In this document: positions 50,231-59,166 of the stretch, piece by piece
Layout of the letters: every line of letters starts with the position of its first letter
Position numbering within the stretch: position 1 is the stretch's first letter
Origin: Lysobacter ciconiae
Lineage (GTDB): Bacteria; Pseudomonadota; Gammaproteobacteria; Xanthomonadales; Xanthomonadaceae
NCBI RefSeq assembly: GCF_015209725.1
Contig: NZ_CP063656.1
Coordinates: 1,595,001 to 1,659,000 of the forward strand
Length of the DNA stretch: 64,000 nt
Direction: 5' to 3'
Program-made: the position numbers and the translations under genes
Notes under the pieces: model-generated
Databases searched by the model: none
The model's input: only the letters and a program-made list of their open reading frames with translations
What the model was told of the DNA's origin: nothing

Positions 50231-51128
50231 TCGGCTCCGGGAGCTCCAGGGCCAGCGCGCTCCGGAACTCCCGCGCATCCCCGCTCAGCGGGTCCATGAA
50301 CGCCAGCGACCGCGCCAGCAGCTTGAGCGGCAACGCGTGCTTGTCGGCTGACTGCTCCTGCAGATCTGGATAGAACGGGTCGTTGATGATCGGCGCGCCC
50401 AGCGCCGCCATGTGCACCCGCAACTGGTGCTTTTTGCCGGTGACCGGTTCAAGCGCGTAGCGCCAGACGTCGCCATCGCGGTCGAGCACGTCGATCCGGC
50501 TTTCGCTGTTGGCCTCACCGGCCGCCTCGTGCATGCGGAAGAACGGCTCGCCGCGCTGCAAACGGCTGCGGTGGACCAAGGGAAACCGGGTGTCGGGCAG
50601 CGCCGGCGCCAGCGCTTCGTAGGATTTGCGGATTGCCCGGTCCCGGAACAGCGCCTGATAGGCGTCCCGGGTCGCCGGATTGACTGAGAACATCACCAGC
50701 CCGGCGGTGCCCCGATCGATGCGGTGCAACGGGACGATATCCGCGTTTTTCAGGGTTTGCTGCAGCCGGAACAGCAGGCTCTCGCGCACGTACGCGCCCG
50801 CTGGCATCACGGGCAGGAAGTGCGGCTTGTCGACCACCAGCAGGTCCGCGTCGGCATGCAGGACCTGTTCGGTGAACGGTATGGCTGGCTCTTCCGCCAC
50901 CTCGCGGTAGTAATAGAGCGTCATCCCTGCGGTGACGCTTGCGTGCGCGGCCAGCGGGAGCCCCGCGCCATCCAGCACCCGGCCCCGGGCGAACCGGCTT
51001 CGCCACGTCGCCTTATCGATCCGCGGAAACCGGGCGCACATCGCATCAAAGGCGGACGGCCAGGTTCCGCCCGGTAGCTGCACGCGGCTGGCGGGTACGC
51101 CATCGATCGGGGCGGGTCGCGGTTTCAT
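50217..51128 (-). CDS. RluA-family pseudouridine synthase
   Basis: A 303-residue RNA pseudouridine synthase of the RluA/TruC group, modifying uridines in 23S rRNA or tRNA. The catalytic aspartate is in PLHRIDRGTAGLVMFS, and KKHQLRVHMAALGAPIINDPFYP is the second conserved motif. The N-terminal ~85 residues resemble the S4-like region of this group (MTLYYYREVAEEPAIPF leads into the catalytic fold). Which RNA is the target cannot be decided by eye. The 3' end overlaps that of the DeaD-type gene. Confidence 0.9.
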   Translation of the reverse strand: MKPRPAPIDGVPASRVQLPGGTWPSAFDAMCARFPRIDKATWRSRFARGRVLDGAGLPLAAHASVTAGMTLYYYREVAEEPAIPFTEQVLHADADLLVVDKPHFLPVMPAGAYVRESLLFRLQQTLKNADIVPLHRIDRGTAGLVMFSVNPATRDAYQALFRDRAIRKSYEALAPALPDTRFPLVHRSRLQRGEPFFRMHEAAGEANSESRIDVLDRDGDVWRYALEPVTGKKHQLRVHMAALGAPIINDPFYPDLQEQSADKHALPLKLLARSLAFMDPLSGDAREFRSALALELPEPISAA

Positions 51129-51312
51129 CCCGCAAGCGTACGGGAGGGCGGGCGGCGGGACAGGCCAAGTCGCAAGAAGTTCCCACCATCACCTCGCCCT
51201 CACGCGGTATTGCCGCGCTTGGCCTAGCTTGGTCGTTGCGGGGCCATTCATCCATGGACGGGCCGCGGGCCTTGCGACTCATGCGGCGCGCCACGAACCC
51301 GGGAGGAATGAC

Positions 51313-51870
51313 ATGTCCAGAAAGGTATCTCTTGTCTTCGTCGCTTTGACAGTTATTGCATTGGCGGCCTGCACCCGTGCGCCAATGCCGCCGGATCAAG
51401 CGACAACCGCCGCAGCCAGTGAGACGGCCATCGCGCCGGGCGAAACGCTTGCCCAGTTGATCGCGCTGGACCAGCAAGCGATTGCGATGGCCGAGCAGGC
51501 CCGCCAGCACGAGCAGCTGGACCCCGCGGTGGCCGAACTGGCCGAGCAGATCTCCATGCACCACCGGCGCAATCTGACCCAGACCCGCGCGCTGGGGGAT
51601 GCCGAGGCACTTGACGTGACCGACACCCCCGCCGTCAGGAACCAGCGCAGCGAGGAGGAGAAGCGGCTCAAGGCAATGGCCGAGCTGGATGCGGACGCCT
51701 ATCAGCGCGGCTATCTGGACGCGGTGATCCAGACCCACGAGCAGGCTCTGGCATTGATCGACAAGCATCTGCAGGGGTCGGACCGTGACGTCATCCGCGC
51801 GCACCTGGAACGCAGCCGTGGCAACTACGAGGACCACATGAAGGCAGCGATGGCGTTGCGCGACAACTGA
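51313..51870 (+). CDS. DUF4142-like lipoprotein
   Basis: A 185-residue exported lipoprotein. The signal MSRKVSLVFVALTVIALAAC has a strong lipobox (LAAC). The mature helical part contains LIALDQQAIAMAEQARQHEQ, ELAEQISMHHRRNLTQTRAL and YQRGYLDAVIQTHEQALALID, matching the four-helix, His-containing DUF4142 pattern. The function is unknown; several homologues are stress or envelope proteins. GGAGG six bases before the ATG fixes the start. It stands alone, divergent from the RluA-family gene. Confidence 0.82.
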   Translation: MSRKVSLVFVALTVIALAACTRAPMPPDQATTAAASETAIAPGETLAQLIALDQQAIAMAEQARQHEQLDPAVAELAEQISMHHRRNLTQTRALGDAEALDVTDTPAVRNQRSEEEKRLKAMAELDADAYQRGYLDAVIQTHEQALALIDKHLQGSDRDVIRAHLERSRGNYEDHMKAAMALRDN

Positions 51871-51971
51871 GACGGGCGCCGCATCGATCGGGCGGGTGAG
51901 CGTCCGCCCGGGCTCGCCCGTTGCCGGGTCGGCGTCTATCCTGTGCGTCCGGTTCCTGGACCACGCGATTG

Positions 51972-53015
51972 ATGTCGGCCTCTCCCACGCACTTCCCAGC
52001 CACCTCCCCAGTCCCCACTCCCGCCCCACCCTCCCCGCTCTGGCCCGGCCTGCTGCTGGCCACGGTGGTGGCCGTGGTCGCGCTGGTGCTCGGGCGCTGG
52101 CTGCCGCTGGTCGGCGGTCCGGTATTCGGCATTCTGCTCGGGGTGCTGATCCGCAACACGGTGTCGCCACCGCGCGCATGCGAGCCGGGGATCCGGTTCG
52201 CCGGCAAGAAGATCCTGCAATGGTCGATCATCGCGCTCGGGTTCGGCCTCAGCCTGACCCAGGTGGCCCGGACCGGGATGGAGTCGCTCACCATCACCGC
52301 CGTGACGATCGTTGCGGCGTTCACGTCGGCCCTGGTGTTGGGCAAGCTGCTCAACATCCCGTCGAAACTGAAGCTGCTGATCGGCGCGGGAACCGCGATC
52401 TGCGGCGGCTCCGCGATTGCGGCCGTCACGCCGATCATCAAGGCCGACGAGCACGACACCGCCTTCGCGATCTCCACGATCTTTCTTTTCAACCTCGTGG
52501 CGGTGCTGGTGTTCCCGGCGCTGGGCCACCTGATGGACCTCAGCCAGCAGGGATTTGGCCTGTGGGCCGGCACCGCGATCAACGACACCTCATCGGTCGT
52601 GGCCGCCGGCTACAGCTATGGCAAGGAGGCCGGCGACCACGCGACCATCGTCAAGCTCACCCGGGCGACCCTGATCATCCCGATGTGCCTGATCCTGGCC
52701 GCGATCGAGGCGTGGAAACACAAGAAAAGTGGCGCCAGCGATTTCCGGCTGTCGGCCATCGTCCCGTGGTTCATTCTGTGGTTCGTGGTCGCCTCTGCCG
52801 CGCGCACGCTCGGGCTGATCCCCGAGGCAGTGCAGCCTGCCATCCATGTCGCCGCCAATTTCCTGATCATCATGGCGCTGACCGCCATCGGCCTGTCGGC
52901 CGACCTGCGGCGGATGGCGGGCACCGGCTTCAAGCCGATCGCGCTGGGGCTGGGCGTGTGGATCGCGGTGGCGGTTTCCAGCCTGGCGGTCCAGTTCGCC
53001 ACCGGACAGGTTTAA
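51972..53015 (+). CDS. YeiH/UPF0324 family membrane protein (putative sulfate exporter)
   Basis: A 347-residue inner-membrane protein with about ten hydrophobic helices, matching UPF0324/YeiH. Visible motifs are GPVFGILLGVLIRN, ILQWSIIALGFGLSLTQV, GAGTAICGGSAIAAVTPIIKA (the conserved CGGSA loop) and AINDTSSVVAAGYSYG (second loop). YeiH-like proteins are proposed sulfate exporters, but experimental support is thin. ATG at 51972 is used; no strong ribosome site is seen. It is followed by yaeQ on the same strand after 57 bp. Confidence 0.9.
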   Translation: MSASPTHFPATSPVPTPAPPSPLWPGLLLATVVAVVALVLGRWLPLVGGPVFGILLGVLIRNTVSPPRACEPGIRFAGKKILQWSIIALGFGLSLTQVARTGMESLTITAVTIVAAFTSALVLGKLLNIPSKLKLLIGAGTAICGGSAIAAVTPIIKADEHDTAFAISTIFLFNLVAVLVFPALGHLMDLSQQGFGLWAGTAINDTSSVVAAGYSYGKEAGDHATIVKLTRATLIIPMCLILAAIEAWKHKKSGASDFRLSAIVPWFILWFVVASAARTLGLIPEAVQPAIHVAANFLIIMALTAIGLSADLRRMAGTGFKPIALGLGVWIAVAVSSLAVQFATGQV

Positions 53016-53072
53016 ACCGGCACCGCGAGGCCGCACCGCATAGAATGGCGGGCTACCTTCCGCGAGTCCGTC

Positions 53073-53624
53073 ATGGCAGCCAATTCCACCGTCGTCAAAG
53101 CCGAGCTGCAGATCAGCGACATGGACCGGCATTACTACGCCACCCATACGCTGACGCTGGCCCAGCATCCGTCCGAAACCGATGCGCGCCTGATGGTGCG
53201 CCTGCTCGCCTTCGCGCTGTATGCCGACGAGCGGCTGGAGTTCGGTCGCGGGATCAGCAACGAGGATGAGCCGGATCTGTGGCAGCGCGATTACGTGGGC
53301 GACATCGGCCTGTGGATCGACCTGGGCCATCCCGACGAGTCGCGGATCAAGAAGTCATGCGCCAAGGCCGAACAGGTCGTGGTGGTGAACTATGGCGGCA
53401 ACGCCTCGGACATCTGGTGGGACAAGATCGCCAGTTCCGTGTCGCGCCTGAAGAACCTCACCGTTCTCGACATCCCCAGCCATGTGGTCGATGCGTTGCC
53501 GGCGATCGGCGAGCGCGGCATGCGCCTGAACGTGCTGATCCAGGACGGCGAACTGCAGCTGATGGGCGATCGCGGCAGTACGTCGATGCGCCCCACCGTG
53601 CGCATGGCGCCCAGCACCGACTGA
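53073..53624 (+). CDS. yaeQ: YaeQ family protein
   Basis: A 183-residue cytosolic protein matching YaeQ over its full length: MAANSTVVKAELQISDMDRH, HPSETDARLMVRLLAFALYA, LWIDLGHPDESRIKKSCAKA and SSVSRLKNLTVLDIP. YaeQ has a PD-(D/E)XK nuclease-like fold; the Glu/Lys pair of that fold is plausibly in LWIDLGHPDESRIKK. E. coli YaeQ was once proposed as an RfaH-like suppressor; its molecular role is unknown. The next gene starts four bases after its stop. Confidence 0.95.
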   Translation: MAANSTVVKAELQISDMDRHYYATHTLTLAQHPSETDARLMVRLLAFALYADERLEFGRGISNEDEPDLWQRDYVGDIGLWIDLGHPDESRIKKSCAKAEQVVVVNYGGNASDIWWDKIASSVSRLKNLTVLDIPSHVVDALPAIGERGMRLNVLIQDGELQLMGDRGSTSMRPTVRMAPSTD

Positions 53625-53628
53625 ACCG

Positions 53629-54882
53629 GTGGTGACGCCTGACTCCAGTGGACCTGCGGGCGTCCGCGAGGTAGACGTGATCGTGGTCGGCGGCGGCGCC
53701 GCCGGCCTGATGTGCGCGATCACCGCCGGCCGGCGTGGCAAGCGCGTGGTGGTCGTCGAGCATGCCAACCGGGTGGGCAAGAAGATCCTGATGTCCGGCG
53801 GCGGTCGCTGCAATTTCACCAATACCGGCACCAGTCCGGCCAACTTCCTGTCGGCCAACCCGCATTTCTGCAAGTCCGCCCTGGCCCGCTATACGCCATG
53901 GCACTTCCTCGACATGGTCGAGGGCCATCGCATCGCGTGGCACGAGAAGGAGCTCGGCCAGCTGTTCTGCGACGAGTCCTCCAAGCTGATCGTGAAGATG
54001 CTGCTGGACGAGTGCAGCGCGGCGGGCTTGCGGGTGGAAACGGGTTGCAGCGTCCGCAAAATCGAGCGGCTCGGCGCGCCCGGCGACGTCCCGGGGAGTG
54101 GGCAGGACGGGTTCGTGGTCGACACAAGCCTAGCCCAACTCCGCGCGCAGGCGCTGGTTGTCGCCAGTGGCGGCCTGTCCATCCCCAGCATGGGTGCCAG
54201 CGGTTTCGGCTACGAAGTGGCCAAGCAGTTCGGCCACGCCGTCCTTCCGCTGCGCGCCGGCCTCGTTCCGCTGACCCTCAGCGGCAAGCACCAGGAGCGC
54301 CTGGCCGATCTGAGCGGCGTCTCGCTGGCTGTTACCGCCACCGCCGGCGGTCAGTCCTTCAGCAACTTCATGCTGGTCACCCACCGTGGCATCAGTGGCC
54401 CGGCGATCCTGCAGGTCTCGTCCTACTGGCAGCCCGGCGACGACCTGCAGCTGGACCTGCTGCCCGATACCGATGCTCTGGCCACCCTGCAGCATATGCA
54501 GCGCGCGCGTCCCGCGGCCGAGCTGAAAACGTTGCTGGCCGAGCTCTTCCCCAAGCGCTTTGCCCAGCGCCTGTGCGAGGCGTGGCTGGGCCATCTGCAG
54601 CCCGCCCGGCCCATCCGCCAGTTCAACCTGCCTGAGCTGCAGGAAGTCGCCGCTGTGCTGCACCGTTTGCCGCTGGTGGCCAGCGGCACGGAGGGCTACC
54701 GCACCGCCGAGGTGACCCTGGGCGGCGTGGATACCCATGGCGTGTCCTCGACCACGATGGAGTCCCGCCACGTGCCGGGCCTGTATTTCATCGGCGAGGT
54801 GCTGGACGTCACCGGCTGGCTGGGCGGCTACAACTTCCAGTGGGCGTGGGCATCGGGACACGCCGCCGGCAGCGCGGTCTAG
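53629..54882 (+). CDS. HI0933-type NAD(P)/FAD-dependent oxidoreductase (BaiN/YhiN family)
   Basis: A 417-residue flavoprotein. The N-terminal FAD-binding fold is DVIVVGGGAAGLMCAITAGR, followed by VGKKILMSGGGRCNFTN, the HI0933 signature. A middle domain and SPSMGASGF-like SIPSMGASGFGYEVAKQFGH follow, and the FAD-closing segment is GLYFIGEVLDVTGWLGGYNF. Homologues reduce unsaturated substrates in gut bacteria (BaiN), but the substrate here is unknown. The start is GTG at 53629 or 53632. A paralogous flavoprotein begins at 63656. The 3' end overlaps the convergent PNPOx-like gene by four bases. Confidence 0.92.
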   Translation: MVTPDSSGPAGVREVDVIVVGGGAAGLMCAITAGRRGKRVVVVEHANRVGKKILMSGGGRCNFTNTGTSPANFLSANPHFCKSALARYTPWHFLDMVEGHRIAWHEKELGQLFCDESSKLIVKMLLDECSAAGLRVETGCSVRKIERLGAPGDVPGSGQDGFVVDTSLAQLRAQALVVASGGLSIPSMGASGFGYEVAKQFGHAVLPLRAGLVPLTLSGKHQERLADLSGVSLAVTATAGGQSFSNFMLVTHRGISGPAILQVSSYWQPGDDLQLDLLPDTDALATLQHMQRARPAAELKTLLAELFPKRFAQRLCEAWLGHLQPARPIRQFNLPELQEVAAVLHRLPLVASGTEGYRTAEVTLGGVDTHGVSSTTMESRHVPGLYFIGEVLDVTGWLGGYNFQWAWASGHAAGSAV

Positions 54883-55382
54883 AGCTCGAAACGCTCGTTC
54901 TCCGACAGGCTGGCGGGATCGTTGGTGACTGCGGTCAGGGCGATGTAGAGCGCCTTGCCAAAAATGCTGCCCGGACCGTCCCAGTATTCGGCGCTGTCCA
55001 CTTCGACCCGGATCAGGCACAGGTCGGGATCGTCCTTGCCGCCCGGGAAAAACAGCTTCATCGCTGGCGACCACAGCTCGTCGATCTTCGCCCGGTCATT
55101 GACGATGGACGCGCGCCCCGCCACGGACAGGTAGCTGTTCTTGCTGGTGGACGCGTAGGAGACGTTGACCTGCGGATTGGCGGTGATCTCGGCGACCTTG
55201 TCGCTGTTCCGGCCGGTGGCAAACCAGAGGTCGCCATCGAACTCGACCTCCTGCGTGCCCAGCGGTCGACTGACCAGTCGGCCGTCGCGGGCGATGGTGG
55301 TCATCATCGCCACGTCCACGTCGTGGATCAGTTCGGCCAGGTGCTTGATGTGGGCGGCGCGGTCGATGCTGGGTGTGCTCAT
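54879..55382 (-). CDS. Pyridoxamine-5'-phosphate oxidase-like (general stress protein 26 type) flavoprotein
   Basis: A 167-residue split-barrel protein of the GSP26/PNPOx-like family, likely binding FMN or another flavin. The pattern MMTTIARDGRLVSRPLGTQE, LWFATGRNSDKVAEITANPQ, VNVSYASTSKNSYLSVAG and LIRVEVDSAEYWDGP matches the stress-protein-26 group. The function is presumed redox or stress related. ATG at 55382 begins the conserved protein; the frame is open to 55424 but the extra residues look unrelated. Its end overlaps the flavoprotein gene. Confidence 0.9.
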   Translation of the reverse strand: MSTPSIDRAAHIKHLAELIHDVDVAMMTTIARDGRLVSRPLGTQEVEFDGDLWFATGRNSDKVAEITANPQVNVSYASTSKNSYLSVAGRASIVNDRAKIDELWSPAMKLFFPGGKDDPDLCLIRVEVDSAEYWDGPGSIFGKALYIALTAVTNDPASLSENERFEL

Positions 55383-55496
55383 GGAAGACTCCGGAGGCCG
55401 CTCAACGGGCGGCAAGGCAACCATCCAATCGCATGTGACGAAAAGACCCGGTGAATGGTGGGACGGGCAACGACCGCGCGACCAGTCAGGCCGACG

Positions 55497-56354
55497 TCAG
55501 TACTCCTCGGCCGCCGCCTCGCGTCCCTGCTGGCGGATCAGCGCTTCCTCGCGGGCATCGCGGATGGCCAGCTGGACGCTGTCCAGGTCCGCGCTGGATT
55601 CATCGAATGCGAACTGGCCGGTCAGCTCGCTGTCGGGCCGCAGCTCGCCCTTCTCGTACAGCGCCCACATCTCCTCGGCGTAGTGGGTCGACAGCAGCTC
55701 GGGGGCGACCCCGCCCAGGCTGAGGGTGAGGTTGTTGACGTCACGCTGGAGCATCTTGCGCGCGGCGTTGTTGCCCGATGCGCTGACCACCTGCGGGAAA
55801 TCGATCACCACCGGACCGTCCGGCCCGACCAGCACGTTGTACTCGGACAGATCGCCGTGGATCAGGTCGATGCACAGCATCAGGACGACCTGGCGCACCA
55901 GGAAGGCGTGGTATTCGCGGGCCTGCGCGGCAGTCAGCTCGACCTCGCCCAGGCGCGCGGCGGAATGGCCCTCGGCGTCGGTGACCAGCTCCATCACCAG
56001 CACGCCGTTGTAATAGCCGCGCGGCGCAGGAACCCGCACCCCGGCATCGGCCAGGCGATACAGCGCGTCGACCTCGGTGTTCTTCCAGGCGGCCTCCTGC
56101 TCCTTGCGGCCGAACTTGCTCGCCTTGGTGATCGCGCGCTGCTCGCGGCTGCCGCGGACCTTGCGTCCTTCCTGGTACTGCACGCGCTGCTGGAAGCTGC
56201 GCTGGGCCATGTCCTTGTAGACCTTGGCGCACAGGATCTCGTCACCGGAACGGACCACGTAGACGTCTGCTTCCTTGCCGCTCTTGAGCGGGCGCAGCAC
56301 TTCGTCGATCACGCCTTCATCGATCAACGGCTGCAAGCCGGCGGGGGTCTTCAT
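55497..56354 (-). CDS. RIO1-type atypical serine/threonine kinase
   Basis: A 285-residue RIO-family kinase. The nucleotide-binding lysine is in EILCAKVYKDMAQ (Lys44), the catalytic loop is LIHGDLSEYNVLV with Asp168 and Asn173, and the metal aspartate Asp185 is in VVIDFPQVV. The flexible loop (RKVRGSREQRAITKASKFGR) resembles RIO1. In archaea and eukaryotes RIO1 acts in small ribosomal subunit maturation; bacterial copies are found scattered among proteobacteria with unknown targets. It is divergent from the lipoprotein FKBP gene. Confidence 0.93.
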   Translation of the reverse strand: MKTPAGLQPLIDEGVIDEVLRPLKSGKEADVYVVRSGDEILCAKVYKDMAQRSFQQRVQYQEGRKVRGSREQRAITKASKFGRKEQEAAWKNTEVDALYRLADAGVRVPAPRGYYNGVLVMELVTDAEGHSAARLGEVELTAAQAREYHAFLVRQVVLMLCIDLIHGDLSEYNVLVGPDGPVVIDFPQVVSASGNNAARKMLQRDVNNLTLSLGGVAPELLSTHYAEEMWALYEKGELRPDSELTGQFAFDESSADLDSVQLAIRDAREEALIRQQGREAAAEEY

Positions 56355-56482
56355 GTTTGACGTTCGGCCTTGGACGGCCGGCCAGTATGGTCGATTGGCC
56401 GCGATCTGGCCCGGATCGCGCTGAACCGGCTCCCGATGGGCGGTATCGTTGGCCTCCCGAAGCCGCCAGCGAAGCCGTTACC

Positions 56483-56965
56483 TTGAAACCCTTTTCGACC
56501 CGCACACCCGCGCGCGCCGCATCCACCTTTCTGCTCGGACTTGCCCTCGCCGGCACCGTGCTGGCCGGGTGCTCGCCATCCACACTGCCGGCGCCGCCCA
56601 ACGGCAGCGTGGCCGAACAGCAGCGCATCGATCTGGTCGACGGCACCGGCGCGGTGGCGGCCGCGGGCGATGAGGTCAGCGTCCACTACACCGGCTGGGT
56701 GTACGACCAGGACGCGCCGGAAAACCGAGGCGCGCAATTCGACAGCTCGCGCGAGCGCGGCACGCCTATCGAGTTCGTCCTGGGCGCCGGCCGGGTGATC
56801 CGCGGCTGGGATGACGGCGTCGCCGGCATGCGGGTCGGCGGCAAGCGCGTGCTGCTGATACCCGCCGCACAGGGCTACGGCAGCCGGGGCGCCGGCGGCG
56901 TGATTCCGCCGGACGCCTCGCTGGTGTTCGAGGTCGAACTGATGGACGTCAGCAAGAAGCACTGA
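56483..56965 (+). CDS. FKBP-type peptidyl-prolyl isomerase lipoprotein
   Basis: A 160-residue periplasmic prolyl isomerase. It carries a signal peptide (KPFSTRTPARAASTFLLGLA then LAGTVLAGC, lipobox LAGC). The single FKBP domain is complete: VSVHYTGWVYDQDAPENR, GAQFDSSRERGTPIEFVLGA, RVIRGWDDGVAGMRVGGKR and IPPDASLVFEVELMDV. No ATG precedes the signal peptide in frame at a sensible distance, so I use the TTG at 56483 (with L read as M); the start is uncertain, and the longer frame begins at ATG 56357. The role is folding of exported proteins. It is divergent from the RIO kinase. Confidence 0.88.
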   Translation: MKPFSTRTPARAASTFLLGLALAGTVLAGCSPSTLPAPPNGSVAEQQRIDLVDGTGAVAAAGDEVSVHYTGWVYDQDAPENRGAQFDSSRERGTPIEFVLGAGRVIRGWDDGVAGMRVGGKRVLLIPAAQGYGSRGAGGVIPPDASLVFEVELMDVSKKH

Positions 56966-56991
56966 GCCGGCGCCCGGCCGCGGATCGAGCG

Positions 56992-57978
56992 TCAGTTCTT
57001 CGCCATCGCTTCGGCGGCAATCTCGAACGAGCGCACCCGCGCCGCGTGGTCGAAGATGTTCGCGGTAAGCAGCAACTCATCGGGCCGATGACGTTCGATG
57101 AAGGCGGCGATGCCCTTGCGAACGGTGTCGATATCACCGACCACCGCGCAGGCCAGCGCGCGGCCCACGCCTTCCTTATCCTGCGGTGTCCACCACGCGT
57201 CGATGTCGTCGATCGGCGGCGGCACCAGGCCGATGTCGCCCCGACGCAGCTTCGCGAACGCCTGCTGCTGGGTGGTGAACAGGCGTCGCGCCTCGGCGTC
57301 GGTCTCGGCGGCGACCACGTTGAGCGCCAGCATCGCGTGCGGCTTGTCCAGGCGCGCCGACGGCGTGAACTCGCCGTGGTACAGCGCCAGCGCGTCGTCC
57401 ATCGCGTCGGGCGCAAAATGCGATGCGAATGCGAACGGCAGGCCCATCGCCGCCGACAGCCGCGCACTGAACAGACTGGAGCCCAGCAACCAGACCGGGA
57501 CCTGGATCCCGGCACCGGGCACGGCGCGCACCGGTTGACCCGGTTTGGCCGGACGGAAGAAGCCGAGCAGCTCGGCGACGTCGTGCGGGAACGCGTCGGC
57601 GCCCTCGTGGTAGCGCCGCAGCGCGCGCACGGTCGCCTGATCGGTTCCGGGCGCTCGGCCCAATCCAAGGTCGATGCGGTCCGGGTACAGCGACGCCAGG
57701 GTGCCAAACTGCTCGGCGACCTGCAGCGGTGAGTGGTTGGGCAGCATGATGCCGCCGGCGCCGACGCGGATGGTCGAGGTGCCGCCGGCGACATAGCCGA
57801 TCAGGACCGCGGTCGCCGCGCTCGCGATGCCGGGCATGTTGTGGTGTTCGGCGAGCCAGAAGCGCTGGTAGCCCAGGCGCTCGGCGTTGCGCGCCAGGTC
57901 CAGCGTGTTGGCAAACGCTTGGGGGATATCGCTGCCCTCGGTGACGGGGGCAAGGTCGAGCAGGGAATAGGGAATCAT
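56992..57978 (-). CDS. LLM-class flavin-dependent oxidoreductase (YhbW-like)
   Basis: A 328-residue luciferase-like monooxygenase of the LLM class. The N-terminus reads MIPYSLLDLAPVTEGSDIPQ, then RFWLAEHHNMPGIASAATAV (the conserved His-His region), GTSTIRVGAGGIMLPNHSPL, and DRIDLGLGRAPGTDQATVRAL. This matches YhbW and related MsnO8-type enzymes that use reduced FMN and oxygen. No substrate is known for this group. ATG at 57978 fits the family start. It is divergent from the iron ABC operon. Confidence 0.92.
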   Translation of the reverse strand: MIPYSLLDLAPVTEGSDIPQAFANTLDLARNAERLGYQRFWLAEHHNMPGIASAATAVLIGYVAGGTSTIRVGAGGIMLPNHSPLQVAEQFGTLASLYPDRIDLGLGRAPGTDQATVRALRRYHEGADAFPHDVAELLGFFRPAKPGQPVRAVPGAGIQVPVWLLGSSLFSARLSAAMGLPFAFASHFAPDAMDDALALYHGEFTPSARLDKPHAMLALNVVAAETDAEARRLFTTQQQAFAKLRRGDIGLVPPPIDDIDAWWTPQDKEGVGRALACAVVGDIDTVRKGIAAFIERHRPDELLLTANIFDHAARVRSFEIAAEAMAKN

Positions 57979-58075
57979 GGGGAAGACTCGCGGGGGATGG
58001 TCCAGTGCCCTTTACATGGGGCCGCCGCGACGGTTTTGCCAACCTGCCTGCCGATACTTCCGCCGCCGGTTCGTA

Positions 58076-58095
58076 GATAATAGCGATTCTCATTT
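58076..58095 (+). promoter_or_regulatory. Putative Fur box upstream of the iron ABC operon
   Basis: GATAAT (58076-58081) followed by ATTCTCATTT (58086-58095) resembles the GATAATGATTCTCATT-type Fur sites of gammaproteobacteria, with the middle bases diverged. It ends 21 bases before the GTG start of the iron-binding protein gene, where a repressor could block initiation. It agrees with the iron-transport role of the operon. Confidence 0.55.
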
Positions 58096-58116
58096 GTACC
58101 CAGCCGAGGTGCCTCC

Positions 58117-59166
58117 GTGCGACTGCTCCCCCTGACCGCTGTCATCCTGGCCGCGCTTGCCGCCTGCTCCGCCGACAAGCCGCCTTCCAGCGATGCCGGC
58201 ACCGACGCCCCGGCCAGCGATGCCGCAACCGAACTGGTGGTCTATACCTCGCGCAACGAGCAGCTGCTGAAGCCCCTGTTCGACCGTTACACCGAGGAGA
58301 CCGGAGTCAAGATCACCTATCTGACCGACAAGGCGCCGCCGCTGATGGAGCGCCTCAAGGCCGAAGGCAGCCGCAGCAAGGCCGACGTGTTCATCACCGT
58401 GGACGCCGGCAACCTGTGGCAGGCCACCAACATGGACCTGCTGCAGCCGGTGGACTCCCAGCGCCTGCGCGACAACATCCCGGAAAACCTGCGCGACCCG
58501 GAGAACCGCTGGTTCGGCCTCTCGGTGCGCGCACGCACGATCATCCACGATCCGGCCAAGGCCCCCGCGGACACGCTGTCGACGTATGAAGACCTCGCCG
58601 ACCCGAAATGGAAGGGCAAGCTGTGCCTGCGCACCAGCAACTCGGTCTACAACCAGAGCCTGATCGCCACGATGATGGCCAGCCTGGGCGCGGAGAAGAC
58701 CGAAGAGGTCGTGCGCGGCTGGGTGGCCAACCTGGCGGCGCCGCCGATGGCCAGCGACAACGAGGTGATCGAGGCGATCGCTGCCGGCCGCTGCGCCGTG
58801 GGTATCAGCAACACCTATTACCTGGGTCGCGCGTTGCGCAAGGACGAGGCGCTGCCGGTCACCGTTTTCTGGCCCAACCAGGCCGAGGGCGAGCGCGGCG
58901 TGCACGTCAACGTATCGGGCGCAGGCGTGACCCGCCATGCACCGCATCCGCAGGCGGCACGCGAGTTCATCGAGTGGCTTTCCGACGGTGACGCGCAGGA
59001 GCTGTTCGCCGGCGAGAACCTGGAATATCCCGCCAACCCGAAGATCGCCACCGACCCGCTGATCAAGGCCTGGGGCGATTACCGCCAGGACCTGATCAAC
59101 GTCTCCCAAGCCGGGGCGATGCAGGCCGACGCCGTCAAGCTCATGGACCGTGCCGGCTATCGCTGA
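58117..59166 (+). CDS. Fe(3+) ABC transporter substrate-binding lipoprotein (FbpA/FutA-like)
   Basis: A 349-residue periplasmic ferric-iron-binding protein. The signal MRLLPLTAVILAALAAC has a lipobox (LAAC). The mature part starts ATELVVYTSRNEQLLKPLFD as in FbpA/FutA, then VKITYLTDKAPPLMERLKAE, SKADVFITVDAGNLWQA, TSNSVYNQSLIATMMA and the iron-ligand tyrosine pair region ISNTYYLGRALRKDE. It should deliver Fe3+ to the downstream permease. The start is GTG at 58117. Its stop overlaps the permease start by 17 bp. A Fur-like site lies upstream. Confidence 0.93.
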   Translation: MRLLPLTAVILAALAACSADKPPSSDAGTDAPASDAATELVVYTSRNEQLLKPLFDRYTEETGVKITYLTDKAPPLMERLKAEGSRSKADVFITVDAGNLWQATNMDLLQPVDSQRLRDNIPENLRDPENRWFGLSVRARTIIHDPAKAPADTLSTYEDLADPKWKGKLCLRTSNSVYNQSLIATMMASLGAEKTEEVVRGWVANLAAPPMASDNEVIEAIAAGRCAVGISNTYYLGRALRKDEALPVTVFWPNQAEGERGVHVNVSGAGVTRHAPHPQAAREFIEWLSDGDAQELFAGENLEYPANPKIATDPLIKAWGDYRQDLINVSQAGAMQADAVKLMDRAGYR

